From the NCBI GenBank assembly GCA_905250885.1, contig CAJNOQ010003072.1:1-21536 (forward strand): a DNA stretch of 21,536 nt, read 5' to 3'. The position numbers and the translations under genes are program-made. The notes beneath the pieces are model-generated. The model did not search any database and was not told the DNA's origin. It saw only the letters and a program-made list of their open reading frames with translations. Positions 1-12,292 of the stretch are shown here, one piece after another. Origin of the DNA: Didymodactylos carnosus. Lineage: Eukaryota > Rotifera > Eurotatoria > Philodinida > Philodinidae. The first letter of the stretch is position 1. The number at the start of each line of letters is the position of its first letter.

Positions 1-577
1 ACACCTTCATTCACACAATAAAAAATCTTGATCGTTTTATTTTTTCGTATGTTCGTTTCTCCTATTGCTAATTTCTTTTTTTCTGAAAAAATAGTACGGA
101 TTTTCATCAATGATCACTTATAGGTGAAGGTCTATATGAAAACACATAACTTAATTGTTCCTAAAAACAAAAAGAAAAAACACTGACTTATTTGTTAATA
201 AAAACATGTGATAGTAAGAGTTTACCAATGAAAATTATACGAGAAAGTTTATTATTTTCTAAAATTTTTCATACTATCAAGAATTTTTGACTAAATAAAA
301 TAGTGTATCATGTATATATCAGTTTGTATTTTCTAGAAGTTCTTCTATATCGAAATAGTCTAAAGATAGTAATCATATCTCATATTTCTTGATTTATAAT
401 TTCGTAACTTCTCAAAAGAGATACAAAGCTGTCCTAATTGACGTTGCAAGATCAAACAACATCAAAGGGGGGAGGTGAAACTGAGTATGAATTTGCAAAA
501 AAAAATCTCCTTTGAGACGTAGCCTATAATTTTAATAGAGTACATTCTGATCAAAAGCGGTAAAATTAGGTACAAAA

Positions 578-595
578 CTCTCTCTCTCTCTCTCT
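578..595. repeat. (CT)9 microsatellite
   Basis: Nine uninterrupted CT dinucleotides in non-coding, AT-rich DNA. Confidence 0.9.
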
Positions 596-864
596 AAATC
601 GATTATAGGAACTTTTCTATTGAATCGAACGTATTTGAAATAACACCATTTCTTTTTTCTGTCTGCACTTCATTCTCTCAAATGTGGATATCAAAACCAA
701 AAAAATATTGATGATAGGTTTCTAGCTTAAAATCACTTGAGGTTATTTTTATATATAGGATCTCTTGAATAACACTCACTATAGAATAGGAAAATCATTT
801 AGTTTTCATTTAAAAATTAATATTTTTAAGAAAAGAAAAAATTGAATATATGAGAAAAAGAAAT

Positions 865-904
865 AGAGAGAGAAAGAGAGAGAAGAAGAAGAAGAAGAAG
901 AGAG
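865..904. repeat. GA/GAA purine repeat
   Basis: AG dinucleotides pass into a run of AAG trinucleotides (about 880-900) and end in AGAG. The tract is wholly purine on the plus strand. Confidence 0.85.
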
Positions 905-943
905 GAACGTGCATATGTTTAAAAGTCAGGATATACTAATAAA

Positions 944-979
944 TAACTTTTTATTTAAATAGACCCGAATAAAAAGTTA
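944..979. repeat. Perfect 12-bp hairpin
   Basis: TAACTTTTTATT (944-955) and AATAAAAAGTTA (968-979) are exact reverse complements around a 12-nt loop. A second palindrome, TTAATTAAA-A-TTTAATTAA, follows at 994-1012. Low GC makes short palindromes likely, but 12 exact bases with a compact loop is longer than most here. No function is assigned. Confidence 0.5.
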
Positions 980-1654
980 ATTTTCGTTGACAATTAATTA
1001 AAATTTAATTAAACCGCCAAAAAGAAGTGGAAACATCCGGTTTTTCTATACTATTGATGAGACAGATAGAGATATCTACCTTGATCTAGATAAATCACGA
1101 ACAATGTAATTATTAAAATAAAAAATAAACATAGTCACGAATCACTATCTTCTAGAGTGAAAGAGAAAAACTTTTTCTATTTGCATTTTGGTTTAGTTTT
1201 TTTTTTTGTCTATTAAAATAAATCTTTCACTTTTGTTTAGCTTCATTTTTCACAAACTAGTGAAAACTTTATCTTATATATAATTCAAAAGATTTTTGAC
1301 AAAAAATTTTCCTTTCATGTAAAGATAAATGTTCAGAAAACTTGTTTTATGTTCAATTAAGACAATTTTTTCGCTCTATTCACATGGTAAAATCTTAAAT
1401 TGTTGTAACTCAACTACAATGAGAGAACAGTGTCTATTATCTTGTGCTTATCATAGAAAATATTCAATATCAAATCTAAAAGAATCACACTCATCTTACC
1501 TATTGAAACTATATTAATCAATTTGTCATATATATCTGTGATAAGGTATTAGATGAAGAATCTTCAAAAATGTTTATAATACGCTAATTTATTAAAAGTT
1601 TTCGCCGTCTTTTCTTCGCCTTTTTTCTTTCGCTAATATATTAAGAAATAGACG

Positions 1655-2010
1655 TAAAGAAACAAAAAAAAAAAAAACCCGCTGCAGTCGCATCAAATAT
1701 ACGTTTTACATAATAGAAATGACGAAAAAAAAAAAAGGAAAATATATAGAAAATATATTCTAATAATCCTTAACAAAAGAAAATACTTTAAGAAAAAAAA
1801 ATGAATCTATGATAATCTTAAAAAAATGGTAAAGATGACAAGAAGAAATGAACAAGAAATTGTAGATGAACACAAAAAAAAAAAAAAACGAAGAAAAAGA
1901 AAGAAATGAAAAAAGAAAAAAGACAAATGATGATGATGGAAATATAATGACGATAACAGTAATCGTATACTATCATTGACAGAAGAAAAAAAAAAAGAAG
2001 AAAAATGCTT
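1655..2010. repeat. A-rich and purine-rich low-complexity block
   Basis: The plus strand contains repeated poly-A runs of 10-14 bases mixed with GAA and GAAG motifs. On the minus strand the same block produces apparent open frames rich in F, L, S and H (1807-2114); these are composition artefacts and not proteins. Confidence 0.75.
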
Positions 2011-2190
2011 TTCAAATAACGCATTGTTAATAATGTGAAAAAATGTCGCAAACATAGATATGAGTCTATTGCCCTACAATTAATTTCTCCATTTCCTCTT
2101 ATATGAACGTTCATACAAGAAAGATGTAAATCAACGATGCGCTTAAAATAATTAGATTGATGTTCATTAAATAATTACTATAATACGATA

Positions 2191-2204
2191 GAGAGAGAGA
2201 GAGA
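2191..2204. repeat. (GA)7 microsatellite
   Basis: Seven uninterrupted GA dinucleotides. Confidence 0.85.
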
Positions 2205-2883
2205 AAAGAAAAACAAAAATGTCTTGTATGTTTCTTCATTCAAAAGAAGAACGCGATCGTCTCTCTTGAATTATCGAAATAAAAATTTATTTTCAAGTTT
2301 TCTAAAATATATTATTCTAATTATGAATCGTAGATCACTCGAACCGTGTTGAATTAAAAAATTGCTATTTTTAAATTTTAATATTTAACCGTCTAAGACA
2401 ACGTTTTTAATCATGATACAATTTTGGGTCATTTTAGTCTTCCTGACTGATTATTTGTTCTTTACAGTCTCTTTAGACAGATAGTTTTTGCTGGCATGTT
2501 AGTTTCTTCATGACTAATTTCTTACCAAAAAAAAAAACAGTTTTCGTTAAGATTGAATATTCGCACGTCAACGATTTCTTTTTTTCATAGGAAATAATGT
2601 TCATGTTTAGACAGACATCAGAAAAGTGTTAGTTTGCTGTTAATCTTAATTTGTTGATTGTTCTGAAGAGAAAAAAAATTAACTAATGTTTTTTTTTTTT
2701 CTATATTCTCATTTTTTTTTGCTTATCTCAACTGGAAGCCTTGGGGAGTTATATCGTTACTAACCAAGGTTATCTTTTTGAAGAAAGCAAATTATGCAAA
2801 ACGATCACTTCGATTAATAATTCATATTATCGTATTGAAACTACAACTTCATCAAGCAGGATGACGTTATATGCACGTAATAG

Positions 2884-2906
2884 ACACACGCACACACACA
2901 TACACA
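2884..2906. repeat. (CA)n microsatellite, imperfect
   Basis: CA repeats interrupted by single G and T substitutions. They encode the HTHTHTHI stretch of a short chance open frame on the plus strand. Confidence 0.8.
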
Positions 2907-4662
2907 GTCTGTTATTATATATGATGCTAATGACCTTTCGAATTGATAATTAAACATGGCAACAATTGAATATGTTACACTTTCATCTTTATTAATAAAA
3001 AAAGAAAAAAATGTTACTGTAGGCTAAATTAGTGTCCGGTAGGTATAAGATTTGCATGACCATTCAACTATTTTATATAAGAAAAAGATGATATTTTCGA
3101 TAATAAATCAGTGTAGAATATTAATACCATATTTCTTATTGACAAACTTTGTATACCTTCTTCTTTTTTTTTAAACAGATACAATGAAAACAATATCTAA
3201 TCAGTGTCACAAAAAGAATCTAAAATAACAGCTGTTCTATCTCTTACTTGAAGTCTTGTTTCTTGTTCGTGTTTCCCTTCCTGTCGTTTTTTTTTCTCCC
3301 ATGCCAGAGATGAACAATATTACAAAAGAAAATGTTAATCAAAATCTTTCTATTGTCAGAACTATCTTCACCATCGTTTGAATTATCATCTCTATTATTG
3401 ATACTCAATCTTCTATATGTTCCATCTCTACATTGATCTCTATCAAATAAATGAAAAAAAAAGAAAAAAAAGAAGCAGAAAATGTTCGTTCTCTTTATAG
3501 AAAAATCTAATTGATCTCTTTCTCGCTCTCTTTAGAAGAACATAAATTTGTTCGTTTAAATCAGTGCCATATAAAATAAAGTTGATGTCTGTTGAATTCC
3601 CATTGTATATAGATAGTCAAAAGATATATGGGCTTTGTGTTCATCTATTAAAACTTTATATATCTAAATGTTATTTAAGCATTATTGTATAGTATAGATA
3701 ATTTGTGTCTGTACCCATAGATTAAGAAAGATTCTCTCATGTCCATTCTGCTAAATTCATTACAATAAACAAGAATGGAATACAAGAAAAGAAAATCGTT
3801 TTTTTTTTGTTTTTATCTATCTCATTTTTCTTCTTATGTAAAAGCTCATATTGAAGTAGAATTCCTCATGGAACATTTAACTATGAGACAAAGGAGAAAT
3901 AAAAAAAAATAAAAGATGTTCTACACACGCGTGTTATCTCTGTCTATTTGTGCGTGCTTGTGACCACGTACGGGTATTGATGAATTAATTTATGAATCAA
4001 TTATTTTTGTATTGTTAGAAATATATTGATGTATGTGCATTCTGGATGTGCAAATGCTTAATATAACCATTTATAGCCGTTTTTAAGATTGAAGAGAAAT
4101 CCAGATTGAATTTAGAAGAATCAAAAGATAATTAGTTCAGTGTAGATCAAAAGCAACTTCAGCTAATTCTCAGTAGACGATCTAAAATTTCCAATGTTCG
4201 TTAAATCTCCTAATCAGTCTAAACACGAACATCATACATTTTTAACATTAAAATGAATCGATTTTTTTTTATACAAATTAGTCGTCGAAGTGAGGCAAAA
4301 CGATGAAGTTGAAAGGAGACGTATTTTAAACGATCAATTTATCGTCTTTCAATCAATCAGTTTTTCTTGTTTTTTGACAACAATACACCTTTAATCAGTA
4401 TTTTTTTATTATCTCTATAATGTGCATGCGCTACTCTAACTTCCAAACAAGATCGTGGTTGATAATGAGTTAAATGGTCTTTATTTCTGTGATGTATCGA
4501 TGAAGGAGGAGAAGACTATCTTACACTAAAAATGACAGTTGTCTATAGCATTAGCATACAAAAAGAAACGAAATATGGTAGAAAAGGCAAAGATTATGTG
4601 TATTCTTCTTTTATATTAACCACTATATATTATAGACTAATATATTACATTTTTTTTAGAAC

Positions 4663-4681
4663 GATGATGATAATCATCATC
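4663..4681. repeat. GATGATGAT/ATCATCATC palindrome
   Basis: Nine-base arms meet at a single A, giving a near-perfect palindrome built from a GAT/ATC triplet repeat. It most likely arose by slippage and inversion within simple sequence. Confidence 0.5.
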
Positions 4682-4959
4682 ACATATGTGCGATAAAATT
4701 AACACACTACAATGAGATATGTTAATGAAATAAGGCGGTTTTCTAACTAACGGCATTTTATGCACAAAATTAATGCTCATTACCATCTATTTTTCTCTAT
4801 AGAAGTAGTAGTCTATTATTATTTATTATTTTGACATATTTAGTTGTGTTGAAAATAACAGATTATGCATATATAGAAGAAGAAAAGAAGTAAAAGTCAA
4901 ATTGTCCACAGAAAAATATTAATATTCGATAGAAAGAATGGTCCGTGACAAAGTAGTAC

Positions 4960-4984
4960 ATATATATATATATATATATATATA
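4960..4984. repeat. (AT)12 microsatellite
   Basis: Twelve uninterrupted AT dinucleotides in non-coding sequence. Confidence 0.9.
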
Positions 4985-5885
4985 CAACACAGAAGTGTAA
5001 AATATCTGTACGTAAAATCAGTATGTATGTAGTAGAGAACTTTTTTTATATATTACTATCGATGTTATACAGTATATATGTATTGTATACAATAAGAAAT
5101 ATAATTTGGGACAAAGTCAAAAGAAAAGAAGAAAATGTTTTTCTATTTGATCTAAACTCGATGCATGTTTGTCGCCTACTGATTTTCATGAACACTTTAC
5201 CTTGCAAAACACGTTGTTATTGTTGTTATATTTCATTTACTGCTCTTCGTCAATACGATCTTTTCTCTAATATTTCTATTGCTATGATATTCTTCTTGTC
5301 TTTTTTTTTTCTTACTGTTATACTACTTTACTTAGACCTATTATATACTAACAACACGCTAGGGAAAATTTCTTGCTCAAAATGATCCTTTACGATGAAA
5401 GTTTGTTATATATATCATTGTTATCATTTTTATTGGTCATTTCTATTAACTTTTTATGGAATGGATAACTTATATAAGATGTTTTAGCGGATGAAAAAAA
5501 AAATCAGGGTTAGATACAATGTAAAATCGAGTGAAAAACAGCATTTTTGAAACATTCACATATGAATTTAATAAGAAAATATCAGAACAAAAAAAATCTC
5601 CATACTTTAACTCGACATTTTTTATTCTTAAATTAAAAAAGGCATTAGGCTTATCATTTAGAGGACACCAGAGAAGGATTAAAATGTGTTAACCGCTATC
5701 TTGTCATCATAGACGATTATGTAATACAATAAAACTATATTCTATGAATGAATAATCGATTATTTTCATTTTATATTTAACTTACTTTTTACTAAAAAAT
5801 GAGATAATTAAATTAACACCTAATGGACGATAATACGTTTGTTAAATGGTAAAACAATTATCGTGCTGATGTTGTAAGGGAAATA

Positions 5886-5931
5886 AGAGAGAGAGAGAGA
5901 GAAAGAGAGAGCGAGAGACAGAAAGAGAGAA
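5886..5931. repeat. GA-rich microsatellite, interrupted
   Basis: A long GA repeat with occasional AA, GC and CA interruptions; the plus strand is almost all purine. Confidence 0.85.
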
Positions 5932-6046
5932 AAAGGATCGAATAGGAAGAGAAAAAGATATATAAAAATGAAAAAAAAAAAGTGTAATTTGTTATTATTT
6001 ATTTATATATTGGTGTTGTTGAGCGCTTTTAAACAAGCGCAAGATT

Positions 6047-6064
6047 TATATATATATATATATA
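6047..6064. repeat. (TA)9 microsatellite beside a small GC hairpin
   Basis: A TA run preceded at 6023-6040 by GCGCTT/AAGCGC, a 6-bp stem with a 6-nt loop that is unusually GC-rich for this region. Confidence 0.7.
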
Positions 6065-7360
6065 CACAAACATAATGTTTACATACTCAACGATCGACCT
6101 GAAACACATAGTATAGCAAGAAGAGAAGAAAAAAAAAATGAGAAAAAAATAGTCTTACATACATTTCATAGAAATAGTAGAAAACAGAACATTTTGTTGA
6201 TAAAGAAGAACAAAAATCATAAATAATAACATCTAGAGAATATATTGCTGTATAATAACGAAAAAAAGGAGAAAAACACAAAAATAGAGTATATATTAAT
6301 GATAATGGTGACTTTCTGTTGTTTTCTTCTTCTCTCTAAGATCATTTAGTGGAACAAAGGGAGAAAAGAAAAAAAATCTCATGCAGAAAAAAAATACGAT
6401 ATCTCTATACTATTTACAAGGATGGGAAAGAAAGAGATCTTGTCTTTTATGGACCATCTCAATGATAATGGCGACATAACTAACTATTACAGATCGTTAT
6501 TAGATGAAGTAACATTAGAAGAAAAAAAAATAAAAATAAAACAAGTCAGAAAAAACGAAGAAGAAAAAGGTTTTTTTTGGTTTATTTTTTTTTTTTATTT
6601 TTTGTTCAAGAACAACATGCTGAAGCTAATCTAAAGAGATAATAATCATAGCATACAGTAGAGAATTATTGATAAAGAATTATATCCATTTAAACTCTAT
6701 GAATGAATGTTAATATACAACTTTATCTAACAAAACAATGGTACTTGATAACAATGAAAAAAATCTATTTTTAAATTAAAAACAGCGTAAAGTACGTATA
6801 AAAGTACTATTCAAAACAAAAGAAAAAAATGATTATTATACTATTCAAAATATGTTGTTACAGTTACATTACAAATTATTAGAAAATTATCACAAAATCA
6901 ATTTAATAATGTTTTATATCAGAGATGTCTTATTCTTATCAAATGTAAATCATTGAAAATGAGATCCTAATAACTTAACATTTTTTCGAATAGGTTTTAA
7001 AAATTAATATAAAGAATCTTTATATACAATGAGTTGTTTCTTTTTTTTTTCAATCGACATTTTTATCACAAATACTTATAAAACTATTTGAGACGTAAAT
7101 TTTTGTTAAAAATAGTTTTTCTTTTTGAAAGGATTTTATCCTCTATTCACCCACGTCACTTTTGTTTTGAATGAAAGTAGAGCCCAAAGATACATTTGAA
7201 TGAGTTTTAGCTGTACAATTGAGTGATATCAAATATGTCACGTCATTTTATCCTTAAAAAATAAAAAAAGAAAAGAAAAAAAAAATACAACGTAAAAGTT
7301 TTCATAAATTTTATTAGCAGAGAGACTTAGAATAGAGCAGAAAATTATTCCAATCAAAAA

Positions 7361-7425
7361 ATTTAAATGATATCTCAATAATTGTGTGAGATGAATAATG
7401 ATCTGTTGATGTTATTCATTTAAAT
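7361..7425. repeat. Nested inverted repeats able to form a three-way junction
   Basis: The outer arms ATTTAAATGA (7361-7370) and TCATTTAAAT (7416-7425) pair exactly. Between them are ATCTCA/TGAGAT (7372-7377 with 7387-7392) and ATGAATAA/TTATTCAT (7391-7398 with 7412-7419). The second inner stem shares a few bases with its neighbours, so not all pairs can form at once. Whether this is an RNA structure, a cruciform or a coincidence in AT-rich DNA cannot be told. Confidence 0.4.
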
Positions 7426-8867
7426 GTCGGATCATTTTAACTTTACTATTATCTGAGGTCATACGTATATTTTTCTGATATTGTTTCCTAACTTTTTCCC
7501 AAAGTTCCAAACTTTTTTTGATGAAACATAGTATAAACTATATATGACATTTATAGAAATTCTATTTCGTTACTTATGCATATGTATTTGATGATAAAAC
7601 ACAATTTTGTTACAGAAAGATCGTAAATAAAATATAATTATATACATTTCCTCGAATTGGTTAGACTCATATCAAGTAAGGAAAATGACTAAGATTATGT
7701 ATGACAAACGTTCTAGAAAATTGTCTAAAATTGTTTAAAGTTTAGTGGTGATAAAGCATACTTAATATTGAAAGTCAAAGGGTTAATAAAATGTCACAAC
7801 TATTAAACATAAAATATACTAATTGATCTTTCATATTTCTGTATAAATTAATTAATTACATTTTTGCCTTGAGTAACATATTTTTTCCGTATCACTAAAT
7901 TTTACTCAACTATCCATTAATAAATTATGTCTATATTGATTTTTATTTTTTCATCTCAACATTATAAAAGATTTTTCTTAATCGAAACAAAAGAACAAAG
8001 AGAGAAGACAAAAATAATGACATAAGCAAGGCCAATCGTTTACTATACTAAGTATATCGATACTCTTAGATAAACAAAATGGGATAATAATTATAGCTTA
8101 ATTTATTAATACAAGAAAGTGAAATAATAAGAAAGAGAGAAAAACATCATTTATCTTTAAGTTTTTAATCATTAGTTTTAAATAAAAAAATTTTTCTGAC
8201 AAATATAGACAACAACCGGACTCTGTTGTCAACACAATATAGATTACAAAATAAAATTTATCTTTAGAAATAAGGGTAGAGTAACTGCGTGATATGTCAA
8301 GTTCACTTTGTACTTTAGATAGCAAAGATTTATAAACAAATTTTATGACTTTATCAGATAAAACTAATTGATATTACCTCTAAAACGTCACAAAACTTGC
8401 TGAAAAATCATTTTTACTTAAGAAACTCTCTCTTTTTCTCTGAAAATTGCTAAAACATCTAATGGTAATCTAACTTACTGCTAGTTCAACGTATTTTGTA
8501 GTGCCATTAAAAAATGTTATTCCTAAGTCTGAAAGAAAACTATCAGCATTTTCTTGTTTGTACACAAATGAGATATATTCTTTATATATCATCATAAAAA
8601 TATGATGAGACGTGTTAAATAATATCAACAACGTAAAATCCAGAATTGTCATATTTTGTACATCCTATTTTTATAAAACAGAATGTTTGCCATATATTAT
8701 CTAATTATAATATCATTTTATAATCATGTTTTACTCGTTAATCTCAATTGTATACCGTACTAATTATCCAAAATGTGATTATTAGTATCTTCTTATAATA
8801 GAGATTCTCATATATTGCCAATTAGTAGCATTGAATGTCTACAATTTTCATTGTTCCATGGATGACT

Positions 8868-8888
8868 GGCATCAATGAATGTGATGCC
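8868..8888. repeat. Small GC-richer hairpin
   Basis: GGCATCA (8868-8874) and TGATGCC (8882-8888) pair exactly over a 7-nt loop. It stands out because the surrounding sequence has few G or C bases. No associated gene was seen. Confidence 0.4.
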
Positions 8889-9388
8889 CTAAATCGATAT
8901 TTCGAAAGTTTCTGCATATTATATCAATATCCTTGCTCTACAATAATGATATATTCTCCTCATATAACTACATTTCATTTGTGTTTCTAACTTTAACCTA
9001 AAGATCACGATTGTTAAAAGAAAAGTCATAACTTCTTTTTCTTTTCACACAAAACAAAGTTTTATCAATCATATCTTGCTAATAAGATCGATGTCTGTAT
9101 TTGAGAATAGCTGTGACATATTTTTACGCTCATGAGAAAAAATAGTGTATTAGACGAAATAATTTTAATGTAATTCTTTTCAAACTTGGATATTCAAATG
9201 AAATTATTAGTTCAAAGAAAAAAATCAGTGAGCTTAACATTACTGTCATTCTAATTAAATTAATGTGTTGTCAATCCATTTTTCTTTCTCTTTATTCTAA
9301 TTACATTTCTATATTTTAAAAAAATGAGTAGAAAAATGGAATTTGATTGTGCTTACTCGGTAAGCGTTGCTGATATGATATTTCTCTT

Positions 9389-9670
9389 TGTTAGATTACG
9401 AAAATGTTAACTACAAAAATTTATTTCTCTCTATTTTTGAAGAGTTTTTTCTTCTCCTCAGCAGGGTGGTAGATACACACATATATAACATGCAAGAGTT
9501 TTTTTTCTTCATCATTACAATGGCAACCACTGCTGTGGATACTTTAAAAATAAAATCTCATACTCACTATTGTATTTAATAAATCTTACTCATACTGAGC
9601 ACCACAAACTACAAGGATAAAAAGGTTTAATTTTAATCTCATATTTTGACCTTTTACAATGGTGTCAGAG
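9389..9670 (+). mobile_element. Weak candidate for an LTR plus primer-binding site
   Basis: A stretch beginning TGTTAGATTACG (9389) and ending ...TTTTACA (9658) is followed, after one base, by TGGTGTCAGAG (9660-9670). TGGTATCAGAG is a common primer-binding site in Ty1/copia-type elements using initiator tRNA-Met, and their LTRs often start TGTTA and end CA. An AATAAA lies inside at 9579-9584. No second LTR, gag or pol frame was found, and short motifs such as these can occur by chance. Confidence 0.2.
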
Positions 9671-10032
9671 TATATAGTTCATTAGAGCGTAATGAAATAA
9701 CCATCTTACCAAGTCTTTATGTAGGGAGTTTAAAATTCATGGTTAAAAATATAACAAAAGACAACGATAAACTAGAAAATATTGAAGTTTAAGCAACAAA
9801 TTGGGATACTAATAATTACTATTGAAAAGATGTCATATAAACCTATTAATAGGAAAAAAAAGACGAAAACTAGTAATGAAATAAATTGGTTCCGGTATGG
9901 CCATGACATTTTATGAGTTCTAATTCTAGTAACAGGAAAACTATGATTTGTGTATTGTAACAACAATAGCAAAATTGACATCTGGAAAATAATAGTTTTT
10001 TTTATAGACGACAATAATTCCAATATATCTAA

Positions 10033-10050
10033 ATATATATATATATATAT
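10033..10050. repeat. (AT)9 microsatellite followed by a TG-rich stretch
   Basis: Nine AT dinucleotides run into GTGTATATGTGAG and a further GTGTGTATG, a typical compound AT/GT microsatellite. Confidence 0.8.
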
Positions 10051-11515
10051 GTGTATATGTGAGTCCATGTGTGTATGAGAAGAAATTGTGCAAAATTTTC
10101 GCTCAATAAATTCATTAGTAAAATAAAACGACTTTATGTTGACGATCGATTTATATCTTCTGTCACCTAGTTCTTCAGGTGTTTCTATTACATACAATTT
10201 TGTTTTAGTTTGATTTTAGCCACATATCTAGTCAGCAAAACATTATTTTCAATAATAATTTGTCAGAGATTTTATTAATTTATGCATTCTGATAGTGACT
10301 TCTGTATTGGAATAAAAAGTTTCAGATTCTTTAATTTTCTTACAAAATATCCATCCAATAAGTAAAGTAAATTATTTACGCATCAATAATAATTCATCTC
10401 TAATCGTTTTATCAATAATAAATTATTCATTCTTCACACTTTATTCCATCTTTATATTCTATTGTGATTGTACTATTAGATATCATGATTATTATTTCTT
10501 TGCTTACTTTATTATAAGAAGAAATGATGAATAATAAATCTTTCTAGAAAAAAAAAGGTCATTATGTTCATTAAAACCAAACTGCTGCGTTGATTGAATA
10601 ACCTGTTGGTGGTGATAGTTAAACAGCGAAAAAATTTTGTTAGTGGTGATGATGATGATACGAATGCCAATAGCATTGAAACAACTTTTATATAATGAAG
10701 ACACGAAAAAAAGAGGTGTTGATATGAATGACGTATTACAAATAGTGATTTATATCGGATGTCTTTAACAATAACAGATGATTTATGTACAAAAACTAGT
10801 GTTTGATCGACAAGATACGTACAATATATTCTGAAAAACAATCATATATCAACAACAACAATCTACGTGAAAGAATCATGCAGAGAAGACTGGTGCTGTT
10901 AAACATCAATTTACAACTTCTTTATACTGATGGCATTGAGATTTTTCGACAATTATCTCATTTTTTAATTCAATTTTTATTATAAAATTTTTACGCATTT
11001 TCCATTATTTCAAGCATTTTTGAATATCAATTCACAATGTCAAATAAAACAAAATAATTTTAGCCACTTTTTTCATTAAATTCAAAATAATCATATATTT
11101 CTTTATAATTTATTTTTAACTTTCTGATAAAAATTTGACTGTTAGAAACCATTATTTTTTATTACAGGTTAGAAAAATATAGAAATAAAAGCTTAAAAAT
11201 ACATCAGTTACTCAATTAAATATTAGATGACTTATTATTCCTATGTTTCATGTTTCATTAAGCAGTACATGCCCTCCCTCGTTCATCGTCTATTATGAAG
11301 ATATTAAATCGCATTATTAAAGAAATGCAAAATTTAAAAATTTAAAAAGTTTAATGTCAAAACTAAAATTGAATATCTCTCTTACCTCTGTTGATTATTG
11401 TTTAACAAATAAAATGTCTAGGCGTACTAGATTTATAAATATGTATGTATACTCCTCTGCTCTCATATATTACTAATATACTATTAAGTATATGAGCAAC
11501 AACGACGTAGAAGAG

Positions 11516-11533
11516 AGAAAGAAAGAAAGAAAG
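11516..11533. repeat. (GAAA)n short tandem repeat
   Basis: About four GAAA units following a GA-rich lead-in. Confidence 0.8.
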
Positions 11534-11845
11534 GATCAATTGTTGTTGTTGTATGGGACATATTTTTCTTTTGCATATTATTGATATATTACAATAACAA
11601 TCAAAACCAGAAAACGATCGATAGATTATGATCTTTGCCATCTTTATTTGTTGTCATCTGTTTTAATCATACGCAGCATGAAACATTTCGAACATCACAA
11701 ACGAAGAAAATATATTTACTGGCTTTTAAAGTAACAAGATGATGTTTATCCGTATGAGTAGACAATAGAAGTAGAAGAGAATACTAATAGCAAGCAAATG
11801 TTGTTATGTTCACAAAAAAAAAAAAAATGAAGCTACATTGTCTAA

Positions 11846-12058
11846 CCCTTTATCTATCAAGGGATCATCTATGACCCATTCGTAGAATTATTATAAAAAG
11901 ATAATCAAACATGTGTAAAAAATGGATTGTTTTTGAGAACAAGATAATTCCATAAGTTATACATTGATAAAAAAAGATTCTTTTCACCACTTGCTGGTTT
12001 TCATTATCTTTTTATAACAATTCTACATGGGTGATCTGATCCCTTGGTAGGTAAAGGG
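11846..12058. mobile_element. piggyBac-like MITE, 213 bp, with arms of about 58 bp
   Basis: The ends are inverted repeats: left CCCTTTATCTATCAAGGGAT and, reversed from the right, CCCTTTACCTACCAAGGGAT. Similarity continues inward through GTAGAATTRTTATAAAAAGA on both arms. The right flank is TTAA (12059-12062); the left flank is CTAA (11842-11845), best explained as a TTAA target duplication with one substitution. No coding sequence is present. The termini differ from those of the 13352-13609 element, so this is a separate family. Confidence 0.75.
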
Positions 12059-12292
12059 TTAACTACTTTTTCCATTGTTTAAGGAATTACCCAAGAAAGA
12101 GGAAGAGTCAGAAGGGCATAGAACAGAAAATAGGAAATATAACCTTAAGGTAGTTCTGGATAGACTTGTATCAGTTAAAAACAAAATGTTTTTACAACAA
12201 CATTTGTATTTTTGATAATATTAGTTACAAAAAACTTTTGATGATATACAGAACCCGCTGTACAAAACAGTATATCGACCTGTCCACCGAAA

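Larger units (their letters stand above)
1..4959. other. Gene-poor AT-rich region, part 1
   Basis: Apart from the repeats and hairpins listed separately, I see no exon pair, RNA gene or conserved protein segment on either strand. Open frames are short and reflect composition, for example one at 2741-2953 built over the CA repeat. The palindrome ACACGCGTGT at 3925-3934 is one of few GC-rich spots. The region could be intergenic or part of a very long intron; the sequence alone does not say. Confidence 0.5.
4985..9388. other. Gene-poor AT-rich region, part 2
   Basis: No recognisable gene. The longest open frame (5023-5385, plus, 120 codons) is rich in F, I, L, Y and C, as expected from AT-rich DNA, and matches no family I know. 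A 70-codon frame at 6422-6634 has a mixed polar first part (residues 1-49) before running into poly-F from a T-tract; it could be an exon remnant but has no splice or family support. Confidence 0.45.
9671..11845. other. Gene-poor AT-rich region, part 3
   Basis: Only simple repeats stand out. The minus-strand frames at 9772-10197 and 10504-10841 are dominated by F, I, S and Y and run through the AT microsatellite or GAT-triplet tract, so they are most likely chance. No RNA gene was seen. Confidence 0.45.

Noticed and set aside
1807-2114. Overlapping minus-strand open frames rich in F, L, S and H
   Set aside because: They are translations of an A-rich, GAA-rich simple-sequence block; two frames are open at once and neither has a motif.
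5023-5385. 120-codon plus-strand open frame with membrane-like hydrophobicity
   Set aside because: F/I/L/Y richness is what AT-rich DNA gives by chance; no motif, no splice sites and no homologue recognised.
6422-6634. 70-codon plus-strand frame starting MGKKEILSFMDHLND
   Set aside because: The first 49 residues look protein-like, but the rest is poly-T translation and nothing around it supports a gene.
9772-10841. Minus-strand frames of 141, 109 and 66 codons
   Set aside because: They cross microsatellites, are compositionally skewed and overlap one another in different frames.
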